A stretch of 54,842 nt of DNA from Acidobacteriota bacterium (lineage in GTDB: Bacteria; Acidobacteriota; Thermoanaerobaculia; Multivoradales; JAHZIX01), in the NCBI GenBank assembly GCA_034211275.1, contig JAXHTF010000026.1:1-54842 (forward strand), in the 5' to 3' direction. The notes beneath the pieces were generated by a model. The model saw nothing but the letters and a program-made list of their open reading frames with translations. It did no database searches and was not told where the DNA came from. Position 1 is the first letter of the stretch. Each line of letters begins with the position of its first letter. Positions 31,418 through 40,870 of the stretch are shown one piece after another. A program made the position numbers and the translations under genes.

Positions 31418-34400
31418 TCAGGACCCCCCCACCCGCAGCTGCACCCCGCTGGAGTAGGCGTTGAACTCCGGCGCGTAGAGGCTTTGAACGGTGGCCGGGC
31501 CGACGCGGAAGATGCCGTCCTGGGTGGCCCGCAGACGGTGGCGGAGGACCACCTCGCCGGCGGGGAGCTGCTCGACGAAGAAGTGGATGCCGCTGTCCCG
31601 GACTTCTCGATACCAGGCGAGGCCGAGATTCCACTCATAGCCGCTGGTCACCGCCTCCGGCTCGAAGCCGGCGCCCCGGGGGTCCTCCAGGTGCACGTAC
31701 TCCGCTGCGTGGCTGGCGCGCACCGTCAGCTCTACCTCCACCTGATCCCCCACAGCTACCGAATCCCCCTCCTCGATGGGCGTCAAGACCCAGCCGTCGC
31801 CGGGGTTGTGGCGGCGGTAAAAGCGCCGCTGAACGGTGAAGAAATCCCCCTCCGCCGACTCCGGGAGCCGCTCGGTGGAGAAATGCCAGGTGGCGGAGGC
31901 GAAGAGCAGGCCGGGAGTCTCCTTCTCCACCGTCACCGTGGCCATGGCCGGCGTCACGTCGGCCCCGTCCACCACCATCTGAGCACCCTTGCCGGTGTAC
32001 TCGTCGGGCTCGAAGATGAACTCCCGGCGCCGCTCCCCCGCGCTCACCGTCGCCGCCTCCGTGGCTCCCAACTGCCCTTCCCGCTGCAGATAGTGCGTCA
32101 GGCCGTAGAGCACCTCCGCGGTGGCGCGGGTGGACTTCCAATGGTTGAGCTTCTTGTTGAGCAACAACCACTGCACCAGCCCGTGGCGGCGCTCGTCGTC
32201 GGGATCGAGCTCGGTGAGCACCCGCAGAGCGAAAGCGTGGCTCTCGATGGTGTCGTTGTACCAAAGCCAAGCGCGCTCCTCCGGCGCCCAGTAGGTCCCC
32301 AGATCCTCGTCGGTATGCGCCGAGTCCATGATGCTGTCGAAGACCAGTCGGGCGTCCTCGCTGCGGCCGGCGCGCTCCAGGGTGAGGGTCAGATACCCCT
32401 TGAGCAGCGGCGAATGCTGCTTCCAATGACTGAAGGAGTGATCCAGCAGCGCCTTGCGGTCGTCGGCGCTGAACACGCCGCCGGTCCAGCTCTCGTCAGG
32501 ATAGGAAGAGAGCACGTAGGCCAGGAAGGTGGTGGATTCCCAACAACAATCCTCCTCCACCATCCGCCGCGCCAAATCGTCGACGTAGTGGCGGTGTAGA
32601 TAGGCCCAGGCTCGGACCACCACGTCCTGGGGCACCTCGACACCGAACTCCAGGGCCTTGGAGAAGCCGTAGAGGATGTACATCGTCATATAGGGCGACG
32701 GCGGGCCGCCGGGCCACCAGGGGAAAGCCCCCAACGAGGTCTGGGCCTCCCGCAGCTTGGCCAGGGAAGTCTGGCGCTGGGCTTGCGCGATGTCCGGGTC
32801 CAGAACCTTGATCAACGCCGCACCGTCCTCGCCGGTGCCGCCGCCCTCCGCCTGCCGCAGCCACGGCGACTCCACCAGCAGCATGCTGCGGTTGGGATCC
32901 GGCTGCGCCCAGGTCTCGAATTGGGTCTCGCGTTCGGCGAATCGGCGGGCCATGGCCGCCACCGCCGGATATTCGTCGAAGAGGCTGGACAGAATACCGG
33001 TGGAGACGAAGCGGTTGAGGGTTTGCTCGGTGCACTCGTAGGGGTAGTCCACCAAGTAGGGAAGAGCCTCCAGCACGCTGTAGAAGAGCTGAGCGTCGAG
33101 GGTCACCACCAGCTGCTCGTCGATGCGGCTGGCGTCGTCGTCCGCCGCCAGATCGGGGAAGGTCAGCTGGCGCCGGTCCGCGCCCTGAAGGGCGGCGAAG
33201 CGGCTCTGGCTGAGATGAATCCGCGAGGGCAGCACCGGCAGCGGGCGCAGCTCACCGTCGCTCAAGGAACCGGCTCGGCCCACCGCCCGGAAGGCCACCA
33301 GGCCGACGCGATTCGGCGCCCGCACCGGGAAGGTCAGGGTGGCGCTGCCGCCGGGCTCGAGATCGAAGGCCACACCGGTGGCGGCCTCGGCGTCGAGATC
33401 GAAGGCGGCGCCCAGGTCGCTGCCGTCCTGCGGATCCTCGATGGAGAAATCGAGACTGCCGGAGAAGGCCTCCTCACCGGCGTTCTGCACCACCACCCGC
33501 AGCTCGGCGCGGTCCCCCTCGCGCAGGAAGCGCGGCAGATAGGGCCGCACCAGCAGCTCTTTGACGCTGCGGGTAGAGGCCTGGGCCCGGCCGGAGCGCA
33601 GATCCCGGGTCACCGCGTGGGCCCACACGCTCCACTCCGTCACCGCGTCCGGCACCTCGAACTCGAAGCTCACGGAACCGTCCTCGGCGACGAGCAGCTG
33701 GGGCTGCCAAAAGGCGGTCTCGGAGAAGTCGCTGCGCACCTGGGGCTCGTCGCCGCCGTCGGCACCCCCGTCCCCCTCCGGCGGTGGCGGCGGTGCCGGT
33801 GGTGCACCTTCCTGATTCGAGGCCTTGAAGGCGATGTCCACGGACTCCTCGACGGCGGGCGCCGCCGCGGCCACGGAATCCATCGCCATAGACTCCATCA
33901 CCGGCGCCTCTCCCCGAACGGCGAGCTGGCGGGTCATGCCGCCGCGGCCCATGCCGCCGACCCCGTAGGAAGCGAAGAAGCGCAGGCGATCCCCCATCAG
34001 CGCCATGGCGCTCGTAGTGGCCCCCCAGCCGTCGGTGCGCCCCCACACCTGGTTCTGACTGCCGAGGGGGCTGAGCAGCGGCGGCGCCGCCCCGTGGCGG
34101 GGATAGAGATCGAGAGGATGCGGGGGCTGATGGGGAGCGAAGACCTCCAGGCTGCGGTCGTACATATAGGCCAGCACCTCTGCCGCCCCGGCGGCCAGCG
34201 CCTCCTCTCCGTCCGCCGAGGCCACCCGTACCCGCCAGGTCTCCCGCTGGCCCGGCCGCAGCCGGTCGCGGAAGGTCTCGAAGCTCACCGCCAGTCGGCG
34301 GTCGGTCCAGGGCACGGCGACGGTGCGCGTCTGGGTCATCAGCTGGTGATCCTGGAGCCCGGAGAGGGAAAGGCTGATGCCGCCGCGCTCCTTCGCCGTC

Positions 34401-37400
34401 ACCGGCACCTCGATCCACCCGGACCAACCCGACGGCAGCTCGCGGCGCAGGAAGCGCCGGGGGCCGGCGTAGGCGTCGAAAACCATGGGCAGGGCCTCCA
34501 GACCGGTGTGGACCCACACCCGCAGGGTCTCCCCCACCTCCACCGACGAGGTCTCCGCCAGCAGCGCCATAGGCACCGCCAACTCCCCCTCCGCCGGCTC
34601 CTTCGCAGCCTCCTGCGCTGGCGCCGGGGCCACGACGATCTGCTCCTGGGTCTCGAAGACCGCGCCGAAGGAATCCTCGGTGCGATAGTGAAAGCGGTAA
34701 GCACCGGGCTCCAGCGAACCCAGGTCGACGGTGGCGGTGGCTCCCGAGGCGCTGGTTTCCGGGGCGGGCCGCACCGGCGGCGGCTCGATGCGTCCCGTGG
34801 AGGTAGGGGCCGAGGCCTTCGCCGCCCCCTCAACGCTCTCGGAGGCTGCCTCGTGCCTCACTTCTCCCGAGGCGAGCTCCTGGCCATCAGCCCAGCCCGC
34901 CAACACCTGCCCGATGGCGAAGTCCGTCTGCCAGCGCGGCCGCAGGCCGTCGCCGGGGGTGCGGTAGGCGTCGTCGTCGGGACTCGGCCGGCGAGTATTG
35001 GGAATCTGGTCCAGAGGCGGCAGCGCCGCCGGTAGCGGCGTCTCCGCCGGTTGCTGGAGGCGGGTCAGCCGCCAGCTGCCCCGTCCGGCCCGGGGATTGC
35101 CGTCGAGGTCCCGCCGGGCGATGGTCACCTGCACCGGCCGGTCGCTCCGTTGCACCTCTGCGCCGGTGTCTACCACCGCCTCGACGGCGACGAAACCAAG
35201 GCGGAAGGCGCGGCTGGCGGAGCGCGTCTCGCCTCCCTCGTCGGTGACGTCCGCCTCGACCCGGAAACGGTACGTGATCCCGAGGTCCGCATCCGCTTCA
35301 TCGGCCTGTGGGGTGAAGGCGAGCTCGAAGCCGCCGTCGGCGCCCAGGGAAGCAGTACCCGCCGCCACCGTCTGGCTCTCGAAGCTGCGGTTGGGGCTCG
35401 CCCACCACCAATAGTAGGGCGGCAGCTGAGGCTCCCGCACCACCCGCCAGTCGACCTCGCCGGCCACCACCGGCAGCCCGAAGTAATACCGCGCCGTGCC
35501 CTGGAAAGCCGCCCGGCGGTTGAGCCGCAGCTCCTCCTCCGGTGCTTCCAGCTCGACCTCGAAAGTCGGCCGTTTGTACTCCTCCACCACCACCCGCGCC
35601 CCACCCCCCAGGGAGGTGCGCACGCGCCAATTCCCCAACAGCCGTCCCGGCGGCAGGGTGAAGCTGCCGGCGGCGGAGCCGAATTCGTTGCTCGTCACCT
35701 GGCTCTTGGCCACCGACTGACCGTTGGCGTCCACCAGCTCGACCTCGAAGCTCTCCCCCTCGAGGGTCTGGAAGCGCCCCTGGTCCGCCCGGCCGCGGTA
35801 AGCCACCACCTTCCACAGCAGCTCCTGGCCGGGGCGATAGGCGCTGCGGTCGGTGTAGACCAGCGCCGCCGTCCGACGGCGGGTGTCGGCGACACCGCTG
35901 AGGTAGACACCGTTGGCGAGCAGGCTGGTGTCCTCGCCCTTGCGTACCAGCAGGAAGTGGCCGTGACGGGCCACCGCAGTGCCGAGCGGCGTGACCCGGC
36001 CGTCCTCACCGGTCTCGAGGTCGCGCACCCGTTGATGACCGGAGTTCCAGTCCCGCCGATAGAGCAGCACTTGGGCCCCCGCCACCGGCTCACCACTGGC
36101 GCCGGAGCGCACTTGCACCTCCAGCGCTCCGGGGGTCTGGCGCACCGTCGGCACCAGATCGCTGACCACCAGATTCACCGCCGCCAACCGATTGGTCTCC
36201 CGGCGGAAGTCCTCCCGGGCAGAGGCCACCAGCACGTAGAGGCCCGGTTCCTCCCCCAGCGGGGGCGTCACGAAGATGCGGTGATGGCGATAGTCCGGCG
36301 TCGGCGGCAGCTCCTCCGTCCATCGGGTCAGGGGGTCGCCGGAGGCGACGAGCCGCTCCACGGTGCGCTGCCGGGGCAGCAGGTTGTAGTCCTGGGCCTG
36401 CTCCACGGTCTCCTGAAGATCGAGGCGGTAGGCGCGGAAGTGGAGCCGGGAAAGATTCTTGAAGCGCACCTGCACGGAGCGCTTGCTGGGGCCGTCCAGG
36501 AGCATGGAGCGGAGCTGATAGTCCGGCGCCTCGATGACCGCGACGCGGTCCCGGCAGCGCTTGCCGCCGAGGGAATCGGGATGGGCTTCCAGACCCTCCT
36601 GAGCCAGCCGGTGAGCCTGCACCAGGGCCTGGGGGTCGTCGAGCTCCGCCGTCAGCCGCGCCTGCTCCGCCATCCCCATGGACCACCAGGGGAAAGCCCG
36701 GCCCAGGGTCTCGCGATGGTTTTCCAGATCCGCCAACAGCTGCCGGCGGTGGCGGTCTTCATTGAACGAAGCCTCCAGCCGGCGAATGCGTTCCAGCCGC
36801 GCCTCGAAGGCCGCCTCCGGACGCTCCCCGGAGCGGTGCCAGGACTCCAGATCCTCCAGCAAGAGCGCGATGCGCGTCAGGGGATGAGTCTCCGGAGCCG
36901 TTAAGGCTTCCTCCACAGAGATCTCTTCGGAGGTCGGATCCGAGCTCAGCAAGCGCTCCAGATCCATCAGCTCCGCCCGATTCGATTCCGCCGCCGACCA
37001 CAGCGAGGTATCCGCCAGCAGCTCCACCCACAGATAGGTGACCGTATCCCGCAGAGTGCCGCGGATCCGTGGGGGGTAGTTGTTCTGGCGCAGATACTCC
37101 GCCAGCAGGCCCACCGGGGCATGGCCCCAGCGCTCGCGCCGATCCCAGACCTCAGCGTAGGCCCGATTCGCCTCGGCGACGATCTGCTGAGAGGTCCAAC
37201 GCTCCAGCTCCAATTCATCCTCGCTGGACATGGGGTCGTCGCTGGACACATCCTGGACGACCCGCTCCCGCTGGCCGATCTCCCAACCATAGGCCTGGTG
37301 ATAGGTCACCAGACCCTGGGCGTAGAAGAGGGACAGCGCCGCCCGCTGCCGCGGGTCCTCGGGCCAGGGCGCCGAGCGCAGCTGCTTCACCGCCGTGGCG

Positions 37401-37735
37401 TAGCCGTGGAGCGCGGTGCGCAGCTGTACCTCTTTGATCAACGCTCGGGTGTAGAGCTCGTCATTCTCGGCGGTCTCGGCGGCCTCCCGCAGCTCCGCCG
37501 CCAACTCGGCGGCCTGCTGCATCTTCTGCTCGGAGACCAGCTGGTCGATCTTCTGCCAACGCGGATCCATAGCGACCTCCTCGGGGGACGATGGAGACGC
37601 TCCCGGACCCTGAGCGTCGCCGAAAGAAGGGCCGCAAGCGGCGAGACCGATGACCATGAGAATGACCAGCAGCGAGCGCGGAGTCGAGACGGAGCGGCGG
37701 AGTACGGAGCTGGGGACTGGGGCGTATCGATTCAT
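31418..37735 (-). CDS. Alpha-2-macroglobulin family lipoprotein with thioester motif
   Basis: A very large (2105-residue) bacterial alpha-2-macroglobulin. It has a lipoprotein signal with lipobox IGLAAC (Cys34). A helical N-terminal region (about 50-400) is followed by MG domains: the MG2-type block ALVYTDRSAYRPGQELLWKVVAYRG and the A2M block SDFSETAFWQPQLLVAEDGSVSFEFEVPDAVTEWSVWAHAV. The thioester domain contains YPYECTEQTLNRFV, with Cys1568 and Gln1571 forming the CxEQ thioester. An alpha/alpha toroid and a receptor-binding-like domain (VELTVRASHAAEYVHLEDPRGAGFEPE) complete it. Bacterial A2Ms trap attacking proteases in the periplasm. The usual partner PBP1C (pbpC) is not adjacent. A Pro/Gly/Glu-rich insert near 1290-1320 is probably disordered. 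Confidence 0.95.
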   Translation of the reverse strand: MNRYAPVPSSVLRRSVSTPRSLLVILMVIGLAACGPSFGDAQGPGASPSSPEEVAMDPRWQKIDQLVSEQKMQQAAELAAELREAAETAENDELYTRALIKEVQLRTALHGYATAVKQLRSAPWPEDPRQRAALSLFYAQGLVTYHQAYGWEIGQRERVVQDVSSDDPMSSEDELELERWTSQQIVAEANRAYAEVWDRRERWGHAPVGLLAEYLRQNNYPPRIRGTLRDTVTYLWVELLADTSLWSAAESNRAELMDLERLLSSDPTSEEISVEEALTAPETHPLTRIALLLEDLESWHRSGERPEAAFEARLERIRRLEASFNEDRHRRQLLADLENHRETLGRAFPWWSMGMAEQARLTAELDDPQALVQAHRLAQEGLEAHPDSLGGKRCRDRVAVIEAPDYQLRSMLLDGPSKRSVQVRFKNLSRLHFRAYRLDLQETVEQAQDYNLLPRQRTVERLVASGDPLTRWTEELPPTPDYRHHRIFVTPPLGEEPGLYVLVASAREDFRRETNRLAAVNLVVSDLVPTVRQTPGALEVQVRSGASGEPVAGAQVLLYRRDWNSGHQRVRDLETGEDGRVTPLGTAVARHGHFLLVRKGEDTSLLANGVYLSGVADTRRRTAALVYTDRSAYRPGQELLWKVVAYRGRADQGRFQTLEGESFEVELVDANGQSVAKSQVTSNEFGSAAGSFTLPPGRLLGNWRVRTSLGGGARVVVEEYKRPTFEVELEAPEEELRLNRRAAFQGTARYYFGLPVVAGEVDWRVVREPQLPPYYWWWASPNRSFESQTVAAGTASLGADGGFELAFTPQADEADADLGITYRFRVEADVTDEGGETRSASRAFRLGFVAVEAVVDTGAEVQRSDRPVQVTIARRDLDGNPRAGRGSWRLTRLQQPAETPLPAALPPLDQIPNTRRPSPDDDAYRTPGDGLRPRWQTDFAIGQVLAGWADGQELASGEVRHEAASESVEGAAKASAPTSTGRIEPPPVRPAPETSASGATATVDLGSLEPGAYRFHYRTEDSFGAVFETQEQIVVAPAPAQEAAKEPAEGELAVPMALLAETSSVEVGETLRVWVHTGLEALPMVFDAYAGPRRFLRRELPSGWSGWIEVPVTAKERGGISLSLSGLQDHQLMTQTRTVAVPWTDRRLAVSFETFRDRLRPGQRETWRVRVASADGEEALAAGAAEVLAYMYDRSLEVFAPHQPPHPLDLYPRHGAAPPLLSPLGSQNQVWGRTDGWGATTSAMALMGDRLRFFASYGVGGMGRGGMTRQLAVRGEAPVMESMAMDSVAAAAPAVEESVDIAFKASNQEGAPPAPPPPPEGDGGADGGDEPQVRSDFSETAFWQPQLLVAEDGSVSFEFEVPDAVTEWSVWAHAVTRDLRSGRAQASTRSVKELLVRPYLPRFLREGDRAELRVVVQNAGEEAFSGSLDFSIEDPQDGSDLGAAFDLDAEAATGVAFDLEPGGSATLTFPVRAPNRVGLVAFRAVGRAGSLSDGELRPLPVLPSRIHLSQSRFAALQGADRRQLTFPDLAADDDASRIDEQLVVTLDAQLFYSVLEALPYLVDYPYECTEQTLNRFVSTGILSSLFDEYPAVAAMARRFAERETQFETWAQPDPNRSMLLVESPWLRQAEGGGTGEDGAALIKVLDPDIAQAQRQTSLAKLREAQTSLGAFPWWPGGPPSPYMTMYILYGFSKALEFGVEVPQDVVVRAWAYLHRHYVDDLARRMVEEDCCWESTTFLAYVLSSYPDESWTGGVFSADDRKALLDHSFSHWKQHSPLLKGYLTLTLERAGRSEDARLVFDSIMDSAHTDEDLGTYWAPEERAWLWYNDTIESHAFALRVLTELDPDDERRHGLVQWLLLNKKLNHWKSTRATAEVLYGLTHYLQREGQLGATEAATVSAGERRREFIFEPDEYTGKGAQMVVDGADVTPAMATVTVEKETPGLLFASATWHFSTERLPESAEGDFFTVQRRFYRRHNPGDGWVLTPIEEGDSVAVGDQVEVELTVRASHAAEYVHLEDPRGAGFEPEAVTSGYEWNLGLAWYREVRDSGIHFFVEQLPAGEVVLRHRLRATQDGIFRVGPATVQSLYAPEFNAYSSGVQLRVGGS

Positions 37736-37855
37736 AGCAACTAGTTTAGACCCTTCTCAAGGGGAAAACAGAACCGCGGGGGTGGAACTTTTTGGGGCCG
37801 GTCGCGGCATGGTTTGAAATCTAGCGAGCATTCGGTGCGAGGAGCCTGTCGAGCC

Positions 37856-38030
37856 CCCTCACCCCCGTCCCCTCTCCCAGCCCTCCCAATCCCCCACCCG
37901 GTAGAGGGGCGCCTCCACCCGTCCCCTTGATTCCAACGCTGCATCTCGAATCTATGATGAGCTTCGAGCTTCCCCCTCTACCGGCAGGTCGGGAGGGCGG
38001 CTGGGAGAGGGGGACCGGAGGGGGTGAGGG
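37856..38030. repeat. Large imperfect inverted repeat, CCCTCACCCCC family
   Basis: The left arm 37856-37909 (CCCTCACCCCC...CTCTCCCAGCC...GGTAGAGGGG) and right arm 37972-38030 (CCCCTCTACCGG...GGCTGGGAGAG...GGGGGTGAGGG) pair over most of their length, around a 62-bp centre. It occupies much of the 391-bp gap between the alpha-2-macroglobulin start and a sensor kinase stop. Similar CCCTCACCCC...GGGGTGAGGG repeats are common in GC-rich genomes. It could act as a terminator for the kinase gene. The rest of the gap, 37736-37855 and 38031-38126, shows nothing recognised. Confidence 0.75.
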
Positions 38031-38126
38031 TCTTGTTCTCCAACGAGACATCAACCGCTGGAAGCTTCCAACCACTGAGTGATCTTGTCCAGCGTCCAAC
38101 CCTAGGCCAGACGACCAGGAACGACC

Positions 38127-39386
38127 TCAGAGATCCGCCAGATCCGCCAAGTCGAGCTCGGAAGTGGTGAGCTCCTCGCTGTCCTGCTGGTCGAGGCCGT
38201 CGTACTCCGGCGCGTCGGGGCTGAGGTAGATGCTGAAGGTGGAGCCTTCTTCCAGGACGCTCTGTACCCGCAGCCGAAAGCCCATGAGCTCGCAGAGGGA
38301 GCGCGAGATGGAAAGTCCCAGGCCGGTGCCGCCGGGACGCTGGGCGCTGCTCGCCTCGCCCTGGCGGAAGGCCTCGAAGATGGCTTCCTGCTCTTCCTCC
38401 GGAATCCCCATACCGGTGTCCTCGACGTCGATGCGCAACGGCACACCGGTGTCCGGATCCGCGATCAGCCGCACCACTACCTGGCCTTCGCTGGTGAACT
38501 TGAACGCGTTGCTCACCAGGTTGATCAAGACCTGCTTGAACTTGAGAGCGTCGGCCCGGACGGTGCTGCAGGACTCCGGCAAGCGGGCCACCAGGTCCAC
38601 TCGGGAGGTGTCCACGTCGCCCTTGAGCTGGGCCAACGTCTCGATCACCAGGCGCTTCGGATCCACCGAGCGGTAGACCGGCTCCTGACGGCCGGACTCG
38701 GTCTTGGCCAACACCAGCACATCGTCGATGAGAGCCAACAGATGCTCGCCGTTGGCGCGGATGCGGTCCAGGTAGCGCAGCTCTTTGTCGGTGAGCCGCT
38801 GATCCGGATTCTTGGCCAGGATGTTGGCGAAGCCGATGACCGAGTTCAGCGGGCTGCGCAGCTCGTGGCTCATATTCGCCAGGAAGCGGCTCTTGGTTCG
38901 GCTGGCCTCCTCCGCCGCCTCCTTGACCACCATCAGATCCGCCTCGGCGCGCTTGCGCTCCCGGATCTCCCGCTCCAGCTCGCGGGTCTTGGCAGTGAGC
39001 TCGGCGGTGCGCTCCGTGACCCGCGCCTCCAGCTCTCCCTGACTGCGACGGGCGCTTTGTTCGGCGCGGCGCCGGGCGGCGATATTGGGCAGCCAGCGGT
39101 AGAGTCCCACCGCCATCAGGCTGAAGCCACCGAGGAAGCCCACCAGCTTTTCCAGCACCGCCTGCTGAGGAGTCGGCCCCAGAACGATCAGCGGACTCAG
39201 CTGCTGGAAATGATCGGTGACGTCCACCGCCGTGCCCAGAAAGAGCAGCCAGAAACCGCCCAAAATGAGGCGCCAGCCACGCTCCTCACCGAGCCCTTCG
39301 CGGCGACCCACGTGGGTCGCAAAGACCGCTACCACCAAGGTGACCATGGCCACCAGGATCTCCAGGGTCAAGCTGAAGCTATTCAT
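38127..39386 (-). CDS. Membrane sensor histidine kinase
   Basis: A 419-residue kinase from the ATG at 39386; a TTG 21 nt upstream is the only longer start. The N-terminus has about three membrane spans (8-25, 38-55, 82-98) with little periplasmic sequence. A coiled coil (about 105-165: ELEARVTERTAELTAKTRELEREIRERKRAEADL) follows, then HisKA with His174 in FLANMSHELRSPLN and a HATPase domain (INLVSNAFKFT, VEDTGMGIPEEEQ, GGTGLGLSISR). An acidic tail (DSEELTTSELDLADLADL) ends it. It lacks a receiver domain and no response regulator is adjacent, so it is an orphan kinase. It could in principle phosphorylate the receiver of the REC-LpxC fusion, but nothing in the sequence links them. Confidence 0.93.
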   Translation of the reverse strand: MNSFSLTLEILVAMVTLVVAVFATHVGRREGLGEERGWRLILGGFWLLFLGTAVDVTDHFQQLSPLIVLGPTPQQAVLEKLVGFLGGFSLMAVGLYRWLPNIAARRRAEQSARRSQGELEARVTERTAELTAKTRELEREIRERKRAEADLMVVKEAAEEASRTKSRFLANMSHELRSPLNSVIGFANILAKNPDQRLTDKELRYLDRIRANGEHLLALIDDVLVLAKTESGRQEPVYRSVDPKRLVIETLAQLKGDVDTSRVDLVARLPESCSTVRADALKFKQVLINLVSNAFKFTSEGQVVVRLIADPDTGVPLRIDVEDTGMGIPEEEQEAIFEAFRQGEASSAQRPGGTGLGLSISRSLCELMGFRLRVQSVLEEGSTFSIYLSPDAPEYDGLDQQDSEELTTSELDLADLADL

Positions 39387-39756
39387 TGACGCCGAAACCC
39401 CGGGCAATTTTGTTTTCCCATACTTCGATGATTCTATCCTATCGGTTAGCGGACTTCCTCGACATGTTCACCAGGGTCTCGTCTCGCCCGGCGCACACTG
39501 CTCGGCCATCTCCCTGCCCGTCGGATCGAACCTGAAGGAGCGCGTCGGTGGCACAGAAAAAGCTATCCAGCGGGCTCCTCCGTCTGTACTGCCGGATGGT
39601 CTCCGGTGCCAGTCTCTTTCTGGTCAGCACGGGAAGCTCCCGACATCCGTCGCGCCCTGCTAAGATCGCGCTCCGCCCGCCGGCGGCAGCCCCGAAGTCT
39701 CCGATCCTTCGGCTTCCGCCCATCCCAAAGCCCAATTCAGAGGGGAATGACCGTCT
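39387..39756. other. Divergent intergenic region between sensor kinase and RdgC-like gene
   Basis: A 370-bp region with an AT-rich patch at 39408-39450 that probably holds the kinase promoter. Open frames crossing it lack family support and overlap the start of the RdgC-like gene. No repeat or hairpin of note was seen. Confidence 0.4.
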
Positions 39757-40704
39757 ATGGCCTTGCTTTCCGGATCCGCCAGCATCAGCCGATTCCGCGT
39801 GCTCAGCCGTCCCGAGGAACCGGATTTCGACAGCGCCCGCTTCACCGAGATCGCTCCCGGCTCCGAAGTCCGGGAGAGCATCGGCTTCGTCCCCATGGAG
39901 CCCGATGCTCCGTACCAGGTGGGGCATAGCCGCTTCGCCTTCCGGGTGCGCATCGACACCCTCCGCGCCGACTCGACGGCGGTCAAGGAACGGCTACGGT
40001 CCTTGATCCAGGCCGAGACCGAGGCCACCGGCAACCCCTTCGTGGGCTCGCGCAAGCGGCGTCAGCTCAAAGCCCTGGCGGAGGAGGAGCTGATCGTCCG
40101 CTCGGCGCCCCGTTCGCGCATCGTGGAAGGCTGCGTCGACGGTGACCGCCTGTACATCGCCACCACCGCCCGCTCGCGCCTGGGCACCGTGCTCGTGCTG
40201 CTCCAGCGCATCGGCATCACCGCCGCTCCCCTCGCCCCCTGGAACACCGGCGAGGAGGATCGCGCCTTCGAGCTCGAGAGCACGGTGGTGGAAGCCAAGG
40301 AAGAGGGGCAGAGCGTGCTCGGCTGCCGCTTCCTCAAAGCGCTGGTAGGCGACCGGGAGCTCTTCTTCGAGCCCGCCGCCGGCAGCGTCAAGCTGCAGAC
40401 CCACGACGCCAAGGTGACCCTCAGCGGCGCGATCCTGGGGGACCTGCTGCGCTACCTCGACCGCGGCGCCGAGATCCTCTCCGCCAAGCTCACCACCGGC
40501 GAGATCGACCTGCGCCTCGACGCCCTCGATTTCCGCGCCAGCGGCCTGCGGCTGGAGACCGAGCGCCACGAGCATTGGACCGAGCTTCTGGACGAACGGC
40601 TGGAGAAGCTCGAAGCCGTCTGGGACCTGCTGGATCGCAAATACCGCGAGCTGGCCCCCCGCTTCGACACCGCTCCGGAGCCCACCACCGAAACTCCCTC
40701 CTGA
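39757..40704 (+). CDS. Divergent RdgC-like protein
   Basis: A 315-residue protein resembling recombination-associated RdgC in length and layout. An N-terminal FRVLSRPEEPDFDSARFTEI segment is followed by SIGFVPMEPD (RdgC: GWVP). Next is a basic helical stretch, FVGSRKRRQLKALAEEELI, in the place of the RdgC KLKKxEKxxLKDEV block. Then comes a strand-helix unit, EGCVDGDRLYIATTARSRLGTVLVLLQRIGI, like RdgC's hydrophobic VDxxNGLIxVDxASAKKAExxLxLLR. RdgC forms a ring dimer on duplex DNA and modulates RecA. Similarity was judged by eye, so the call is tentative. It stands alone on the plus strand. Confidence 0.55.
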   Translation: MALLSGSASISRFRVLSRPEEPDFDSARFTEIAPGSEVRESIGFVPMEPDAPYQVGHSRFAFRVRIDTLRADSTAVKERLRSLIQAETEATGNPFVGSRKRRQLKALAEEELIVRSAPRSRIVEGCVDGDRLYIATTARSRLGTVLVLLQRIGITAAPLAPWNTGEEDRAFELESTVVEAKEEGQSVLGCRFLKALVGDRELFFEPAAGSVKLQTHDAKVTLSGAILGDLLRYLDRGAEILSAKLTTGEIDLRLDALDFRASGLRLETERHEHWTELLDERLEKLEAVWDLLDRKYRELAPRFDTAPEPTTETPS

Positions 40705-40870
40705 CCCCGGCCTCCCTGCGGTGGCAGCAGTGCCGACGCCTGAGCGAAATCCGGCCAGGACCCGCCCCAAAAGCAACCACTTGCCTCTGGGGCGCGGTTT
40801 TGCGATAGCATCACCGTTCAATCCCGTTCCGGCATTGCTGCCTTCATCCCACCGCCCGAGGAGGAGAACC

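Noticed and set aside
32783-36904. Two long plus-strand frames (about 750 and 617 codons) opposite the alpha-2-macroglobulin gene
   Set aside because: They show the same composition bias and no recognisable domain, while the minus strand encodes a complete alpha-2-macroglobulin.
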